From assembly GCF_028649435.1 (NCBI RefSeq), contig NZ_JAQSIN010000004.1: a stretch of 64,000 bases of DNA. The stretch is one strand, 5' to 3'. This document shows, in pieces, positions 16,767 through 24,993 of the stretch. Position 1 is the first letter of the stretch. Each line of letters begins with the position of its first letter. The DNA is from Curvibacter microcysteis (GTDB lineage: Bacteria; Pseudomonadota; Gammaproteobacteria; Burkholderiales; Burkholderiaceae_C). The notes beneath the pieces were generated by a model. That model searched no databases. It saw only the letters and a program-made list of their open reading frames with translations, and had not been told where the DNA came from. The translations under genes and the position numbers were made by a program.

Positions 16767-18026
16767 ATGAGCAACACGGTCGCCGTTCTGGGCGCAGGCA
16801 TGGTGGGCGTGTCCTGCGCGCTGGAGCTGCAAAGGCGTGGCTTTCAGGTCACCTTGTATGAGCGCCGAGCGCCCGGCCAAGAAACCTCTTACGGCAACGC
16901 GGGTGTGATCGCGCGCAGCTCGCTGATCCCTTTCAACCACCCCGGCCTGTGGGCCAGTTTGCCGAATTTGCTGCGCAATCAGTCGCCGCAGTTCCGCTAC
17001 AGCCCCTCTTTTCTGGCCCGCCACTTGGGCTGGGCCACGGGCTTTCTCGCGCGCGCCCGGCCACAGCCTTTTGAGGAGACGGCGCGCGCGCTCGATGGCC
17101 TGATCCGCCTCTCCACCACCGAGCACCAGCGCCTGCTGGGCCTGGCCGGTGAGCGCCACCGCTTGCGTGACAACGGCTGGCTGTTCCTGTACCGCAGTCA
17201 GGCGGCGTACGACGCCGGGGCGGCCGGGCGTGCGGTGTTTGCGCGCTATGGCGTGCGCACCCAGTGCCTGGACGCCGCCGAGTTGCAGGGCCTGGAGCCG
17301 AGCTTGAAGCCGGGCCTGTTCCCGCGCACGCTGTGGGTGCAGGACAGCGCCTCGGTGGACAGCCCGGGCGCGGTGACCGAGGCCTATGCCCGCTTGTTCG
17401 TGGCGCAAGGCGGGCGTCTGCTTTGTCAGCCGGTGCAGGGGCTGGCGCGCAGCGCCGGGTCGACGGGCTGGCAGCTCACCTTGGGCGATGGCCACCCTGT
17501 TCAGACCGACCGCGTGGTGGTGGCCCTGGGGCCCTGGAGCGCGGGCTTCTTGAAAGAGCAACTGGGCTTGCGCGTGCCGATGGCGTTTGAGCGCGGCTAC
17601 CACCGGCATTTCGGTGCCGAGGGCGGGGCCACGCTGGGCCGACCGGTGTACGACACGGGCGGCGCCTATGTGCTGTCGCCGATGGCGCAGGGCCTGCGCT
17701 TGACCTCCGGCGTGGAACTGACTGACCTGGACGCACCGCGCAACCCGCTGCAACTGGCGCTGGCCGAAGCGGCTGCGCGCCAGGCCTTCCCGCTGGGCGC
17801 CGGTGTGGAGGCCGAGCCCTGGATGGGCAGCCGCCCCACCTTGCCCGACAGCCGCCCCATGATTGGCGAGGCAGCCGGTCAGCCTGGCCTGTGGCTGGCT
17901 TTTGGCCACCAGCACATCGGCTTCAGCACGGGGCCCGGCACGGCGGTCTTGTTGGGGGCTTTGATGGCGGGGCAGACGCCGGCCATCGACGCCTCGCCGT
18001 TCCGGCCTGAGCGCTTTCTGCGCTGA
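16767..18026 (+). CDS. FAD-dependent D-amino-acid dehydrogenase-like oxidoreductase
   Basis: This 419-residue flavoprotein has the dinucleotide-binding start NTVAVLGAGMVGVSCALELQ, the family motif SYGNAGVIARSSLIPFNHPG and the C-terminal GFSTGPGTAVLL segment. It falls in the DadA group of the DAO superfamily, which deaminates D-amino acids and passes electrons to the respiratory chain. ATG 16767 is preceded by AAAGGA. A long hairpin separates it from the Bug gene, so it may have its own promoter. It might act in D-amino-acid use or on another secondary amine; the substrate is not known. Confidence 0.88.
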   Translation: MSNTVAVLGAGMVGVSCALELQRRGFQVTLYERRAPGQETSYGNAGVIARSSLIPFNHPGLWASLPNLLRNQSPQFRYSPSFLARHLGWATGFLARARPQPFEETARALDGLIRLSTTEHQRLLGLAGERHRLRDNGWLFLYRSQAAYDAGAAGRAVFARYGVRTQCLDAAELQGLEPSLKPGLFPRTLWVQDSASVDSPGAVTEAYARLFVAQGGRLLCQPVQGLARSAGSTGWQLTLGDGHPVQTDRVVVALGPWSAGFLKEQLGLRVPMAFERGYHRHFGAEGGATLGRPVYDTGGAYVLSPMAQGLRLTSGVELTDLDAPRNPLQLALAEAAARQAFPLGAGVEAEPWMGSRPTLPDSRPMIGEAAGQPGLWLAFGHQHIGFSTGPGTAVLLGALMAGQTPAIDASPFRPERFLR

Positions 18027-18042
18027 ACCGGCGGCGCCGGTT
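18026..18042. terminator. Short hairpin between convergent genes
   Basis: AACCGGC (18026-18032), loop GGC, GCCGGTT (18036-18042) fills the 18-base gap between the stop codons of the convergent DadA-like and lyase-like genes. It could serve both directions. There is no long T-tract. Confidence 0.4.
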
Positions 18043-18044
18043 CC

Positions 18045-19577
18045 TTACTTGGCCGGTGGGGCGCTGCCGGCGGCGCTGTCGGCCAGGCGATCAAAGTCCT
18101 GGTCCAGCCGGGCCAGGGCGCGCTGCACGTGCTCGCGTCGCGCACGCACCCAGGTTTCTTGCTCGGCCACGCTTTGCCGGGCGCGGGCCAGCATGCGCGT
18201 CATCTCGGCCGGCTGCGGGCCGCCCACGGTGGCGCGGTTGTTCACGATGGCCACCGGGTCCAGGGTGGCGCGGAACTCGGCTTCGCTCAGGGGCAACTGG
18301 GCCGGGTGGGTGCTGCCTTGCACGGTTTCGGCGTAAATGCGCTGGGCCTCTTGGTAGGGAAAGTCCAGCGGCCGGATGTCCTTGGCCCGCGCGTATTCCA
18401 CCACCTCGGAGGCAAAGTGGTGCCCCACTCGGAAGGGCAGTTGGAAGCGCCGCATCAGCACATCGGCCAGCTCTTGCGAGGCGGTCCAGTCGCTGTTGAG
18501 CTCGTCCAGCGCGCGCTCGCGGTTGACGCGCAAGGCCTGCAAAATCTGCTGCCATCGCTTGAGCACGGCGCCCGTGTCGCGCAGCAAGCTGGTGTTGGGC
18601 TTGACCTCTTTGGCGTCGCTCATGCCCGGCGGGATGTTGTGCGCTTGCAGCACCACGCCGTGGGCCTGGGCCAGCACGCTGCTGGCGTCGCGCCGGGTGG
18701 CGTTGAGCAGGCCCGGGTTGCGCTTTTGCGGCATGGCGCTGGACACATAGGTGTTGGCGCCGCCTTCTTCCAGCAGGATCCAGGGCCGGGCCTGGGCGTA
18801 CTGCGTCATCACGTCTTCAATGAACTGGCCGGTGTGCAAGGCCAGGCTGGTGGCCACGGCGGCCGCCTCCACGGGCTCGTCGACGGAGGAGATCTGGCCC
18901 GCGTCGTAAGCGTTCTCCACCAGCGCGGCAAAGCCCAGGTAGTCGGCCATGCGGGCGCGGTCCAGCGGCCAGCTGCTGCCGTTCAAGACCGTGCTGCCCA
19001 TGGGCGAGCGGTCGATGCGCGCATAGGCCTCGCGCAGGCGCTGGGCATCGCGCTCCAGGCCCGCGGCGTGGCCGAGCAGGGTGTGGCCATAGCTGTTGGG
19101 TTGGGCGGCCACGCCGTTGGTGTAGTTGGGCACGATGGTGGCGCGGTGCTGATCGGCCAGGTCGATCAGGGTGCGGCGCGTGGCGTTGAGCTGATCCGCC
19201 AGGCGCAGCATCTCGTCGCGCAGGATGGCGGCGCGGAAGGTGGCGTGCATGTCCTGGCTGGAGCGCCCGGCGTGCAGCCAGGTGATCTCCGGGCCGGCCG
19301 CCTGGATCAACAGGGGCTCGAAGGTGATCACGCTGGCTGGGCGCTTGGCGCCGGGCTGTTGGCCATCGCGCAGCACCTGGCGCAGGCCGGCCGTGATCAG
19401 CGGGGTGAGGCGGCGGTCCAGCAGGCCTTGCTCGGTGTTGATGACCGCGGTGGCTTTGTTGATCTCGCCGAGCCAAAAGAACTCGTCGCGCGGGCCGTCG
19501 GCGCGGGCGGGGCCCAGGGTCAGGCCAAGGGCCAGCGCGAGCAGGGCGCTGAGTCGGGTGGGCAGCAGGTGTCTCAT
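18045..19577 (-). CDS. Exported argininosuccinate-lyase-like protein
   Basis: This 510-residue protein belongs to the fumarase/aspartase superfamily and resembles argininosuccinate lyase along its length, including the signature core SSAMPQKRNPG that carries the catalytic serine loop. Two features are odd. It begins with a clear signal peptide (MRHLLPTRLSALLALALGLT, cleavage near ARA), so it should be periplasmic. The stretch matching the family motif THLQ reads NYTNGVAAQP, so the usual catalytic histidine is replaced by asparagine. It is therefore unlikely to be the biosynthetic ArgH. ATG 19577 gives the better signal peptide; ATG 19595 is also in frame. Possible roles are a lyase for another amino-substituted succinate or a non-catalytic binding protein. 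Confidence 0.75.
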   Translation of the reverse strand: MRHLLPTRLSALLALALGLTLGPARADGPRDEFFWLGEINKATAVINTEQGLLDRRLTPLITAGLRQVLRDGQQPGAKRPASVITFEPLLIQAAGPEITWLHAGRSSQDMHATFRAAILRDEMLRLADQLNATRRTLIDLADQHRATIVPNYTNGVAAQPNSYGHTLLGHAAGLERDAQRLREAYARIDRSPMGSTVLNGSSWPLDRARMADYLGFAALVENAYDAGQISSVDEPVEAAAVATSLALHTGQFIEDVMTQYAQARPWILLEEGGANTYVSSAMPQKRNPGLLNATRRDASSVLAQAHGVVLQAHNIPPGMSDAKEVKPNTSLLRDTGAVLKRWQQILQALRVNRERALDELNSDWTASQELADVLMRRFQLPFRVGHHFASEVVEYARAKDIRPLDFPYQEAQRIYAETVQGSTHPAQLPLSEAEFRATLDPVAIVNNRATVGGPQPAEMTRMLARARQSVAEQETWVRARREHVQRALARLDQDFDRLADSAAGSAPPAK

Positions 19578-19642
19578 GGGCCCGAAGTGTCGCATGGCGC
19601 TCGGCCCACGCGCTGTCCCGGGGGCCGGCCCTCGGCCCTGGC

Positions 19643-20137
19643 TCAGTAGACTTTGTTGAAGCGGACGTTGGTGGCCGTGCGTGCCGGCAGCAGGCTGCAG
19701 TTCAGGCCCTGGTTCAGGCCCGAAGCGGTGGTGCTGAGGGCACCCAAGACCAGCTGCACACCGGTGCTGTCAAAGGCCGCGCTGACCGAAACCTGGCAAG
19801 CCCCGTAAATCACCTGCCCATTCAGGATGCCGGTGCTGCCCGTGATCGTGCCTTGGTACAGGTCCCAAATGTCTTGCCGGGCCGGCTTGTAGGCACCGCC
19901 CACGGTGGTCTGGGTCGCGCCCACCGGGCTGATGGTGTTGAAGCTGGCCACGATCAGGGTGCTGCCGTTTTGGTGCACCGAGAGGTAGTTGCTGCTTTGC
20001 TGGCTGTTTTGGTAAATGCCGTCATACGCGCCCACGGCCTGGGCCACATGGGGGGCCAGGGCGGCAGCGCAGAGCAGGGCCAGGGCCGCCACATGGCGCA
20101 ACGGGGAGGAGAGATGGGAAAGGAAAGAGGCTGGCAT
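19643..20137 (-). CDS. Small secreted protein, stand-alone copy of the protease C-terminal domain
   Basis: This 164-residue protein has a signal peptide (core VAALALLCAAALAPHVAQA, cleavage near residue 35). The rest, residues 37-164, is one domain that matches the last 127 residues of the papain-like protease encoded just upstream. Shared blocks are YDGIYQ, YLSVHQNGS, the invariant RQDIWDLYQG, GAC and NCS. By eye more than half of the aligned positions are identical, and both copies keep two cysteines that could form a disulphide. The gene starts 25 bases after the protease stop and is probably co-transcribed. I do not recognise the domain. It could bind substrate or surfaces, or regulate the protease. 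Confidence 0.8.
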   Translation of the reverse strand: MPASFLSHLSSPLRHVAALALLCAAALAPHVAQAVGAYDGIYQNSQQSSNYLSVHQNGSTLIVASFNTISPVGATQTTVGGAYKPARQDIWDLYQGTITGSTGILNGQVIYGACQVSVSAAFDSTGVQLVLGALSTTASGLNQGLNCSLLPARTATNVRFNKVY

Positions 20138-20162
20138 CGCGGGCTCCGGTTGGCTGGCGGCG

Positions 20163-22085
20163 TTACATCACTTTGGTGTAGACGGTGCTGCTCGGGATCA
20201 CCGAGCTTGAGCAGTTGACGCTTTGCGCCGCGCCGGCGGCCGTGGCACTGAGCCCGGACAGGTTGAGCTGCACTGTCGTGCTGGTGAAAATCGCGCTGAC
20301 CTGGGTCTGGCAGGCGCCAAACAGCAACTGGCCCGACAAGGTGCCGACGTTGCCGCTCAGCGTGCCCTGGTACAGGTCCCAGATGTCCTGGCGCTCCGGC
20401 CGGTAGCTGCCCAGCACCGTGCTTTGGGGCACCGCCACCGCGCCCACGGTGTTGAAGTTGGCAATGATCATGCTGCTGCCGTTCTGGTGCACCGACAGGT
20501 AGCTGTTGCTGTTGCTGCTGCTTTGGTAGATGCCGTCGTAGTTGGCGGCGGCCGCAGCGGTGCTGCCGGCCTGGGTGTAGGCGCGCAGGGTGAGGTTGGT
20601 GTTGGCGTAGGCGGGGACGCTGGCCAGGTCGGTCCAAGTGCTGCCACTGAAGCTGACGAAGCTTTGCCCGCTGCTGGCGGTGGCACGGCTCGAATAGCCC
20701 GCATAGGGTTTCTCGATGCCCAAGGGGTAGTTGGAGGTGGTGTTGGTGATGCGCGCCACCACCGAGAACTTGCTGCCCGCCTTGACTTGCACGGGGCTGT
20801 TCAGTGCCACCGTGTACAGGCCCGAGTACGGGAAGGAGCCCGTGGTGCGGGCGCTGGTTTGCAGCGTGCCCGAGACCGGGTTGCTGCCGGTACTCAGGTC
20901 GGTGTAGATGTCGATCTGGTAGCTGCCGTTGACATCCGGCAGGTACAGGCCCACCGCTGAAATCGATTCGGTGGCCTGGGCGGTGAAGACATTGGCGCCG
21001 TAAGCCGTGGTGCTGCCCACGTAACCCATGGCGCTCACGCTGCCCAGGGGGTCGTACATGTAGGCCCGGCCATAGTTGTTGACGCTTTGCGCCGGGCTGA
21101 ACACGGCGGCATTGCTCAGGCGCGCGTCGTAGTAAGAGATGTAGAAGTAGCCGCCATTGCCCCAACTGCTGCCGTATTGGTTCTTCAACAAGAAGGCGCC
21201 ATCGCCGGGTGGGCGGGTGCTGAACTGGCTGGCCGGGTAGTTGTCGTCCCAGCCGATCAGGGTGACCGCGTGGTTGGCGCTGGCCGGGGTGGCGGCTGTG
21301 TAGTAGTAAGACGCCGTGCTGGCATTCCAGTGGGCTGAGTTGCTGCTGATGTACATGGCCACCGCGGCCGCGCCGTACTGCTGCAGGGCGTACTTCCAGT
21401 TGGTGTTGTCGGTGGCGTTGGCGCGCTCGGGCAGGTACATCACCTGCTGCACGTGCTGGCGCGGTGACAAACCGGCCACCGAGGTGGCCGCTATGGCGGT
21501 GTAGGGGTCGTCGGACTCGAACACCGGGCCGGCGGCAAAGCCTTCGGTGTTGCCCCAGCGCGTGAGGTAGGCCGCCGTGATCTGCATGTTCCCGCCTTCA
21601 CAGACGGGGAAGTCAAAACCGTGGCGGACGTTGATGTGGTTCTCGGAGTAGTCGTAGGCGCCGGCCTGGGTGGCCAGCATGGTGGATTCCAGCGAGCCCG
21701 TGGTGGCAAAGGCGTAGCAATCGCCGCAGGCGCCTTGGTTGCGCACCGGCGAGATCCAGCCCTGGGTGCGCAGGTCAAAACTGCTGGGGAAAGTGGCCTT
21801 GAGCACGCTGCCATCGGCGCTGGCCGCCTTGGTCTGCAGCAGGTTCTGCACCTGCGTGGGGATCTGGCCCGTCATGTGGCTGCTGTCCATCGGGGAGGGC
21901 ACCCAACCGGTGCCCTGGCCCGTGGCGCCCTCGCTGGGCACCGTGGCCTGCTTCAGCGTCCGGGTCGATTGGTAGTTCAGCCAGTCCGAGTTGACGGGCG
22001 CCAGCGATTGCGCTGAGGCGCTGCTGGCCAGGGCGCTCAATACGGCCATGCCCGTGCAGGCCCAGAAAGACATATTGCGTTTCAC
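20163..22085 (-). CDS. Secreted papain-like (C1) cysteine protease with lectin-like and novel C-terminal domains
   Basis: This 640-residue protein starts with a signal peptide ending near SSASA (residue 25). A short pro-segment precedes a C1 peptidase domain (about 100-325) with Gln117 of the oxyanion hole, catalytic Cys123 in NQGACGDCYAFA, His272 in ANHAVTLIGWDD and Asn302 in LKNQYGSSWG. Papain's CGSC is CGDC here. Residues of about 345-510 look like the lectin-like domain often joined to bacterial C1 proteases (SISAVGLYLPDVNGSYQIDI and similar). Residues 514-640 form the domain that is duplicated in the next gene. It is probably released to degrade extracellular protein, and the 5' region carries regularly spaced repeats. 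Confidence 0.88.
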   Translation of the reverse strand: MKRNMSFWACTGMAVLSALASSASAQSLAPVNSDWLNYQSTRTLKQATVPSEGATGQGTGWVPSPMDSSHMTGQIPTQVQNLLQTKAASADGSVLKATFPSSFDLRTQGWISPVRNQGACGDCYAFATTGSLESTMLATQAGAYDYSENHINVRHGFDFPVCEGGNMQITAAYLTRWGNTEGFAAGPVFESDDPYTAIAATSVAGLSPRQHVQQVMYLPERANATDNTNWKYALQQYGAAAVAMYISSNSAHWNASTASYYYTAATPASANHAVTLIGWDDNYPASQFSTRPPGDGAFLLKNQYGSSWGNGGYFYISYYDARLSNAAVFSPAQSVNNYGRAYMYDPLGSVSAMGYVGSTTAYGANVFTAQATESISAVGLYLPDVNGSYQIDIYTDLSTGSNPVSGTLQTSARTTGSFPYSGLYTVALNSPVQVKAGSKFSVVARITNTTSNYPLGIEKPYAGYSSRATASSGQSFVSFSGSTWTDLASVPAYANTNLTLRAYTQAGSTAAAAANYDGIYQSSSNSNSYLSVHQNGSSMIIANFNTVGAVAVPQSTVLGSYRPERQDIWDLYQGTLSGNVGTLSGQLLFGACQTQVSAIFTSTTVQLNLSGLSATAAGAAQSVNCSSSVIPSSTVYTKVM

Positions 22086-22111
22086 TTCTCACTCCTCCGA
22101 TACCTACAACA

Positions 22112-22157
22112 TCTTATCAATTCACGATTGCTTGATAAGAGGCGTATTTGTTTATCA
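22112..22157. promoter_or_regulatory. Three evenly spaced TTATCA/TGATAA motifs upstream of the protease gene
   Basis: TCTTATCAA at 22112-22120 and TTGATAAGA at 22132-22140 form a perfect 9-bp inverted repeat with an 11-base centre. A third TTATCA follows at 22152-22157. The three hexamers start at 22114, 22133 and 22152, exactly 19 bases apart, in the AT-rich stretch just upstream of the protease start codon. This looks like a regulator-binding array, though AT-rich sequence makes chance copies more likely. Confidence 0.45.
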
Positions 22158-22225
22158 TTTTGGAGTGTTGTGCGCGCACCGCCGTCCGATTCGGCGCTTG
22201 CACCACGCCCTGGGTCGCCTGCTCT

Positions 22226-22672
22226 TCAGCGCGCGTAGGGTGAGCTGCGGTGAAGCTTGACGATGGCTTCCTGGGTTTTGCCCTTCAGCGCATCGGCCAG
22301 GCTGTACTGGTCCAGGGCGGCGTAAAACGCCTCTTCACCCTGGGACAGCAGCCCTTTGAGCGTGCACTGGCCTCGCAGGACGCAGGGGGGCTCGGCGCAA
22401 TCGATCAGCTCGTGCGATCGTTCGAGGGCACGCACGAGTTGGCCCAGTCGGAACTGCTCAGCCGGCTGCGCCAGGCGCATGCCACCGCCTTTGCCCCGCA
22501 CGTTGACCAACCAGCCCTGTTGCCCCATGAATTGCACCACCTTGGTCAGGTGGTTGTGCGAGACGTCGAAGCGCTCGGTGACCTCGGCAATCGTGATGGC
22601 CTGCGGTGGCTCGGCGTGGCAGAGGTACATCAGCACCCGCAGGCCGAGGTCTGTGAAGCGAGTGAGTTGCAT
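22226..22672 (-). CDS. nsrR: Nitric-oxide-sensing repressor NsrR (Rrf2 family)
   Basis: This 148-residue Rrf2-family regulator has the N-terminal winged helix (MQLTRFTDLGLRVLMYLCHA, then VSHNHLTKVVQFM) and the iron-sulphur ligands Cys92, Cys97 and Cys103 in the C-x4-C-x5-C spacing of NsrR. NsrR represses NO-detoxification genes until NO damages its cluster. It lies 85 bases downstream of hmpA on the same strand, and the operator found in front of hmpA fits, so the pair is very likely an autoregulated NO-defence operon. ATG 22672 is the family start. Confidence 0.93.
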   Translation of the reverse strand: MQLTRFTDLGLRVLMYLCHAEPPQAITIAEVTERFDVSHNHLTKVVQFMGQQGWLVNVRGKGGGMRLAQPAEQFRLGQLVRALERSHELIDCAEPPCVLRGQCTLKGLLSQGEEAFYAALDQYSLADALKGKTQEAIVKLHRSSPYAR

Positions 22673-22757
22673 GGCGCGGTCTCGTCGAGGGGGAGGGAGG
22701 GGCTTTGGAGCATACAACCTGTTGCCCACGTCCCGCGCCTGCTCCCTCGCGGTGCCC

Positions 22758-23975
22758 TCAAGCCGCCACGCCACCGGTCCCGAAGGCTTCTGCATGGATG
22801 CGTTCAGCGGCCACGCCCTGGTCTTGGAGGGCGTGGATCTGGGCGCTCATGAAGCCCTTTGGGCCGCACAGGTAGTAGTCGGCGTCCGGTGGCAGCAAGT
22901 CCTGCGCGGCCAGGTGTTGGAGGTCGAGGCGACCCAAGGCATCAGGTTGCGCAGACGCAGGCTCGGGCCGCTGCGCCTCATGAACCAACCAGGCCTGCGC
23001 GTTCGCCATGGCTTGCGTCAAGGCGCGCACTTGCGGGGCGAAGGCCTGCACGCCCGCATGGCGTGCCGCATGGACGAAGCGCAGCGGTCGCTGCGGTGCG
23101 GTGGCTTGCAAGTGGGCCAGCATGGCCATCATCGGAGTGATGCCCACGCCCGCGCTGAGCAGCACCACCGGGGTTTGGCGATCGGTGTGCAGGAAGAAGT
23201 CACCCGCCGGCGGCGCCAGTTCAATCACATCACCGGCCTGGACGTGGTCGTGCAAGCGGTTGGACACCATGCCCGCAGGGCGGTCGGTATCGGCGGCTTC
23301 GCGCTTGACCGAGATGCGAAGGTGAGCGCGTCCGGGGGCGTCAGACAAGCTGTACTGCCGAGGCTGGCGGTAGCCCAGTTCAGGCACCAGCAGGCGAACC
23401 GACACGTACTGGCCCGGCCGGTAGCTGGGCACCTGGCCGCCGTCGGCGGGCACCAGTTCAAACGAGGTGATTTCTTCGCTCTCCGCGCGCTTGGTCTGCA
23501 CGCGGAAGCTGCGCCAACCTGTCCAGCCCCCCGCTTGGCTGGCGGCTTGGTGGTAGCCCTGCTTCTCCAGGCCCATGAGCAAGTCGGCGAGTTGGCCATA
23601 GGCCGCCGCCCAGGCTTCGATCAACTCAGGCGTCGCGCCTTCGCCGAGCACCTCCGAAATCGAGGCCAGCAGGTGGCGCCCCACGATGGTGTAGTGCTCC
23701 GGGCGAATGCCCAGGCTGACGTGCTTGGCGGCGACGCGCTCCAACACCGGCATCAGCACCTCGGGGTGGTCGATGTGTTCCGCGTAGGCGGCCACGGCCA
23801 TGGCCAGGGCTTCTTGCTGCGATCCGCCGCGTTGGTGCCCCTGGTTGAACACCTCCCGCAGTTCAGGGTTGTGCTGGAACATGCGCGCGTAAAAGTGCCG
23901 GGTGAGGGTCACGCCGTGCTCCTTGAGGACAGGGGCCGTGGCTTTGACGAGTTGGCGGGTGACTGTGTTCAGCAT
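22758..23975 (-). CDS. hmpA: Flavohaemoprotein, nitric oxide dioxygenase
   Basis: This 405-residue enzyme converts nitric oxide and oxygen to nitrate using NAD(P)H. The N-terminal globin domain has Tyr29 on the distal side and the proximal haem ligand His85 in AAKHVSLGI. The reductase part has the FAD motif RQPRQYSLSDAP and the NAD-binding LLSAGVGITPMMAML. Length and domain order are standard. AAGGAG is at 23983-23988 on this strand, eight bases from the start codon. The promoter region contains a perfect NsrR-type palindrome and nsrR follows, so expression should be induced by NO. Confidence 0.96.
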   Translation of the reverse strand: MLNTVTRQLVKATAPVLKEHGVTLTRHFYARMFQHNPELREVFNQGHQRGGSQQEALAMAVAAYAEHIDHPEVLMPVLERVAAKHVSLGIRPEHYTIVGRHLLASISEVLGEGATPELIEAWAAAYGQLADLLMGLEKQGYHQAASQAGGWTGWRSFRVQTKRAESEEITSFELVPADGGQVPSYRPGQYVSVRLLVPELGYRQPRQYSLSDAPGRAHLRISVKREAADTDRPAGMVSNRLHDHVQAGDVIELAPPAGDFFLHTDRQTPVVLLSAGVGITPMMAMLAHLQATAPQRPLRFVHAARHAGVQAFAPQVRALTQAMANAQAWLVHEAQRPEPASAQPDALGRLDLQHLAAQDLLPPDADYYLCGPKGFMSAQIHALQDQGVAAERIHAEAFGTGGVAA

Positions 23976-24001
23976 GAAGGTGCTCCTTAGTGGGTTGATA
24001 A

Positions 24002-24018
24002 ATGCATTTTAAATGCAT
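24002..24018. promoter_or_regulatory. NsrR-type operator upstream of hmpA
   Basis: ATGCATTT-T-AAATGCAT is a perfect 8-1-8 palindrome. It matches the known NsrR site pattern (two ATGYATTT half-sites around a single base). It lies 27 bases upstream of the hmpA start codon, where bound repressor would block transcription. Confidence 0.8.
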
Positions 24019-24177
24019 CTATTAAGACGTGGCGAATTGAGGGGCATTTCAGGTCGTGTCAGGAGGGCGGCTTGCCGCCCAGGCGGGGCGCGTGGGGCGC
24101 CCCGTGGCGGCCGGCCGGCCGGCAGGCGAGGCCCGCGCCTCGGGTGGCGCCAAGTCCCGGGCCGCGCGGCGGCAGGC

Positions 24178-24993
24178 TCAGAGGCTGAAGTCGTAGCCGA
24201 TGGTGATGGGCGCGTGGTCCGAGAACTTCTCGTCTTTGTAGATGGCCTCGCTGCGGGCGGTGGCGGCCAGCGCGGGCGTGGCCAGGTGGTAGTCCAGACG
24301 CCAGCCCACATTCTTCGCATAGGCCTGGCCACGGTTGCTCCACCAGGTGTAGCAAGCGTCGGTGGTGTCGGGCTGCAGGCGGCGGTACACGTCGACCAGG
24401 CCGCCGGTGGCGGCGTCGTCGGCCAGCAGCTGGGTCATCCAGGCGCGCTCTTCGGGCAGGAAGCCGCTGTTTTTCTGGTTGCCCTTCCAGTTCTTCAGGT
24501 CAGCTTCTTTGTGTGCGATGTTGATGTCGCCACACAGGATGAAGTCGCGCTGCGTTTTCAGCGCCATCAGGTGCGGGTGCATCAGGGCCAGGAAGCGGAA
24601 CTTGGCCTGCTGGCGTTCTTCCCCTGAGGAGCCGCTGGGGAAGTAGCTGCTGATGATGGAGCGCTTGTGGCTCGGGGTGTCAAAGCGCAGCTCGACGTAG
24701 CGGCCTTCGGCATCAAACTCAGGGGAGCCCAGGCCAATGACGACATCGCTGGGCTCGTGGCGGGTGTAGATGCCCACGCCCGAGTAGCCCTTTTTCTCGG
24801 CAAACTGGAAGTGTCCGGTCAAGCCCGCCAGGCTTTCGAAGCGGCCCGTCATGTCCGGCGCCTGGGCTTTGATTTCCTGCACGCAAATACAATCCGGCTG
24901 TGTGGCCGCAATCCAGGCTTCGACGCCCTTGGTGGTGGCTGAGCGGATGCCGTTGAGGTTGAGGCTGGTTAATTTGAACAAGGATTTCCCCAT
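24178..24993 (-). CDS. xthA: Exodeoxyribonuclease III
   Basis: This 271-residue enzyme is an AP endonuclease and 3'-5' exonuclease of the exonuclease III family used in base-excision repair. It shows SLNLNGIRSA near the N-terminus, the metal-binding glutamate in CICVQEIKAQ, GDINIAHKEADL, the WRLDYHLATP segment and the terminal catalytic FSDHAPITIGYD. The first in-frame ATG that gives a family-like start is 24993 (MGKSLFKLTS), whose codon overlaps the pyrE start on the other strand. An upstream ATG at 25041 and an in-frame TTG four codons downstream are alternatives. I see no good RBS for any of them. Confidence 0.92.
   Translation of the reverse strand: MGKSLFKLTSLNLNGIRSATTKGVEAWIAATQPDCICVQEIKAQAPDMTGRFESLAGLTGHFQFAEKKGYSGVGIYTRHEPSDVVIGLGSPEFDAEGRYVELRFDTPSHKRSIISSYFPSGSSGEERQQAKFRFLALMHPHLMALKTQRDFILCGDINIAHKEADLKNWKGNQKNSGFLPEERAWMTQLLADDAATGGLVDVYRRLQPDTTDACYTWWSNRGQAYAKNVGWRLDYHLATPALAATARSEAIYKDEKFSDHAPITIGYDFSL

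Noticed and set aside
20000..21165. Long minus-strand frame overlapping the protease and small secreted protein genes
   Set aside because: It is in a different frame from the two genes, rich in Gln, His and Arg, and has no signal peptide or domain.
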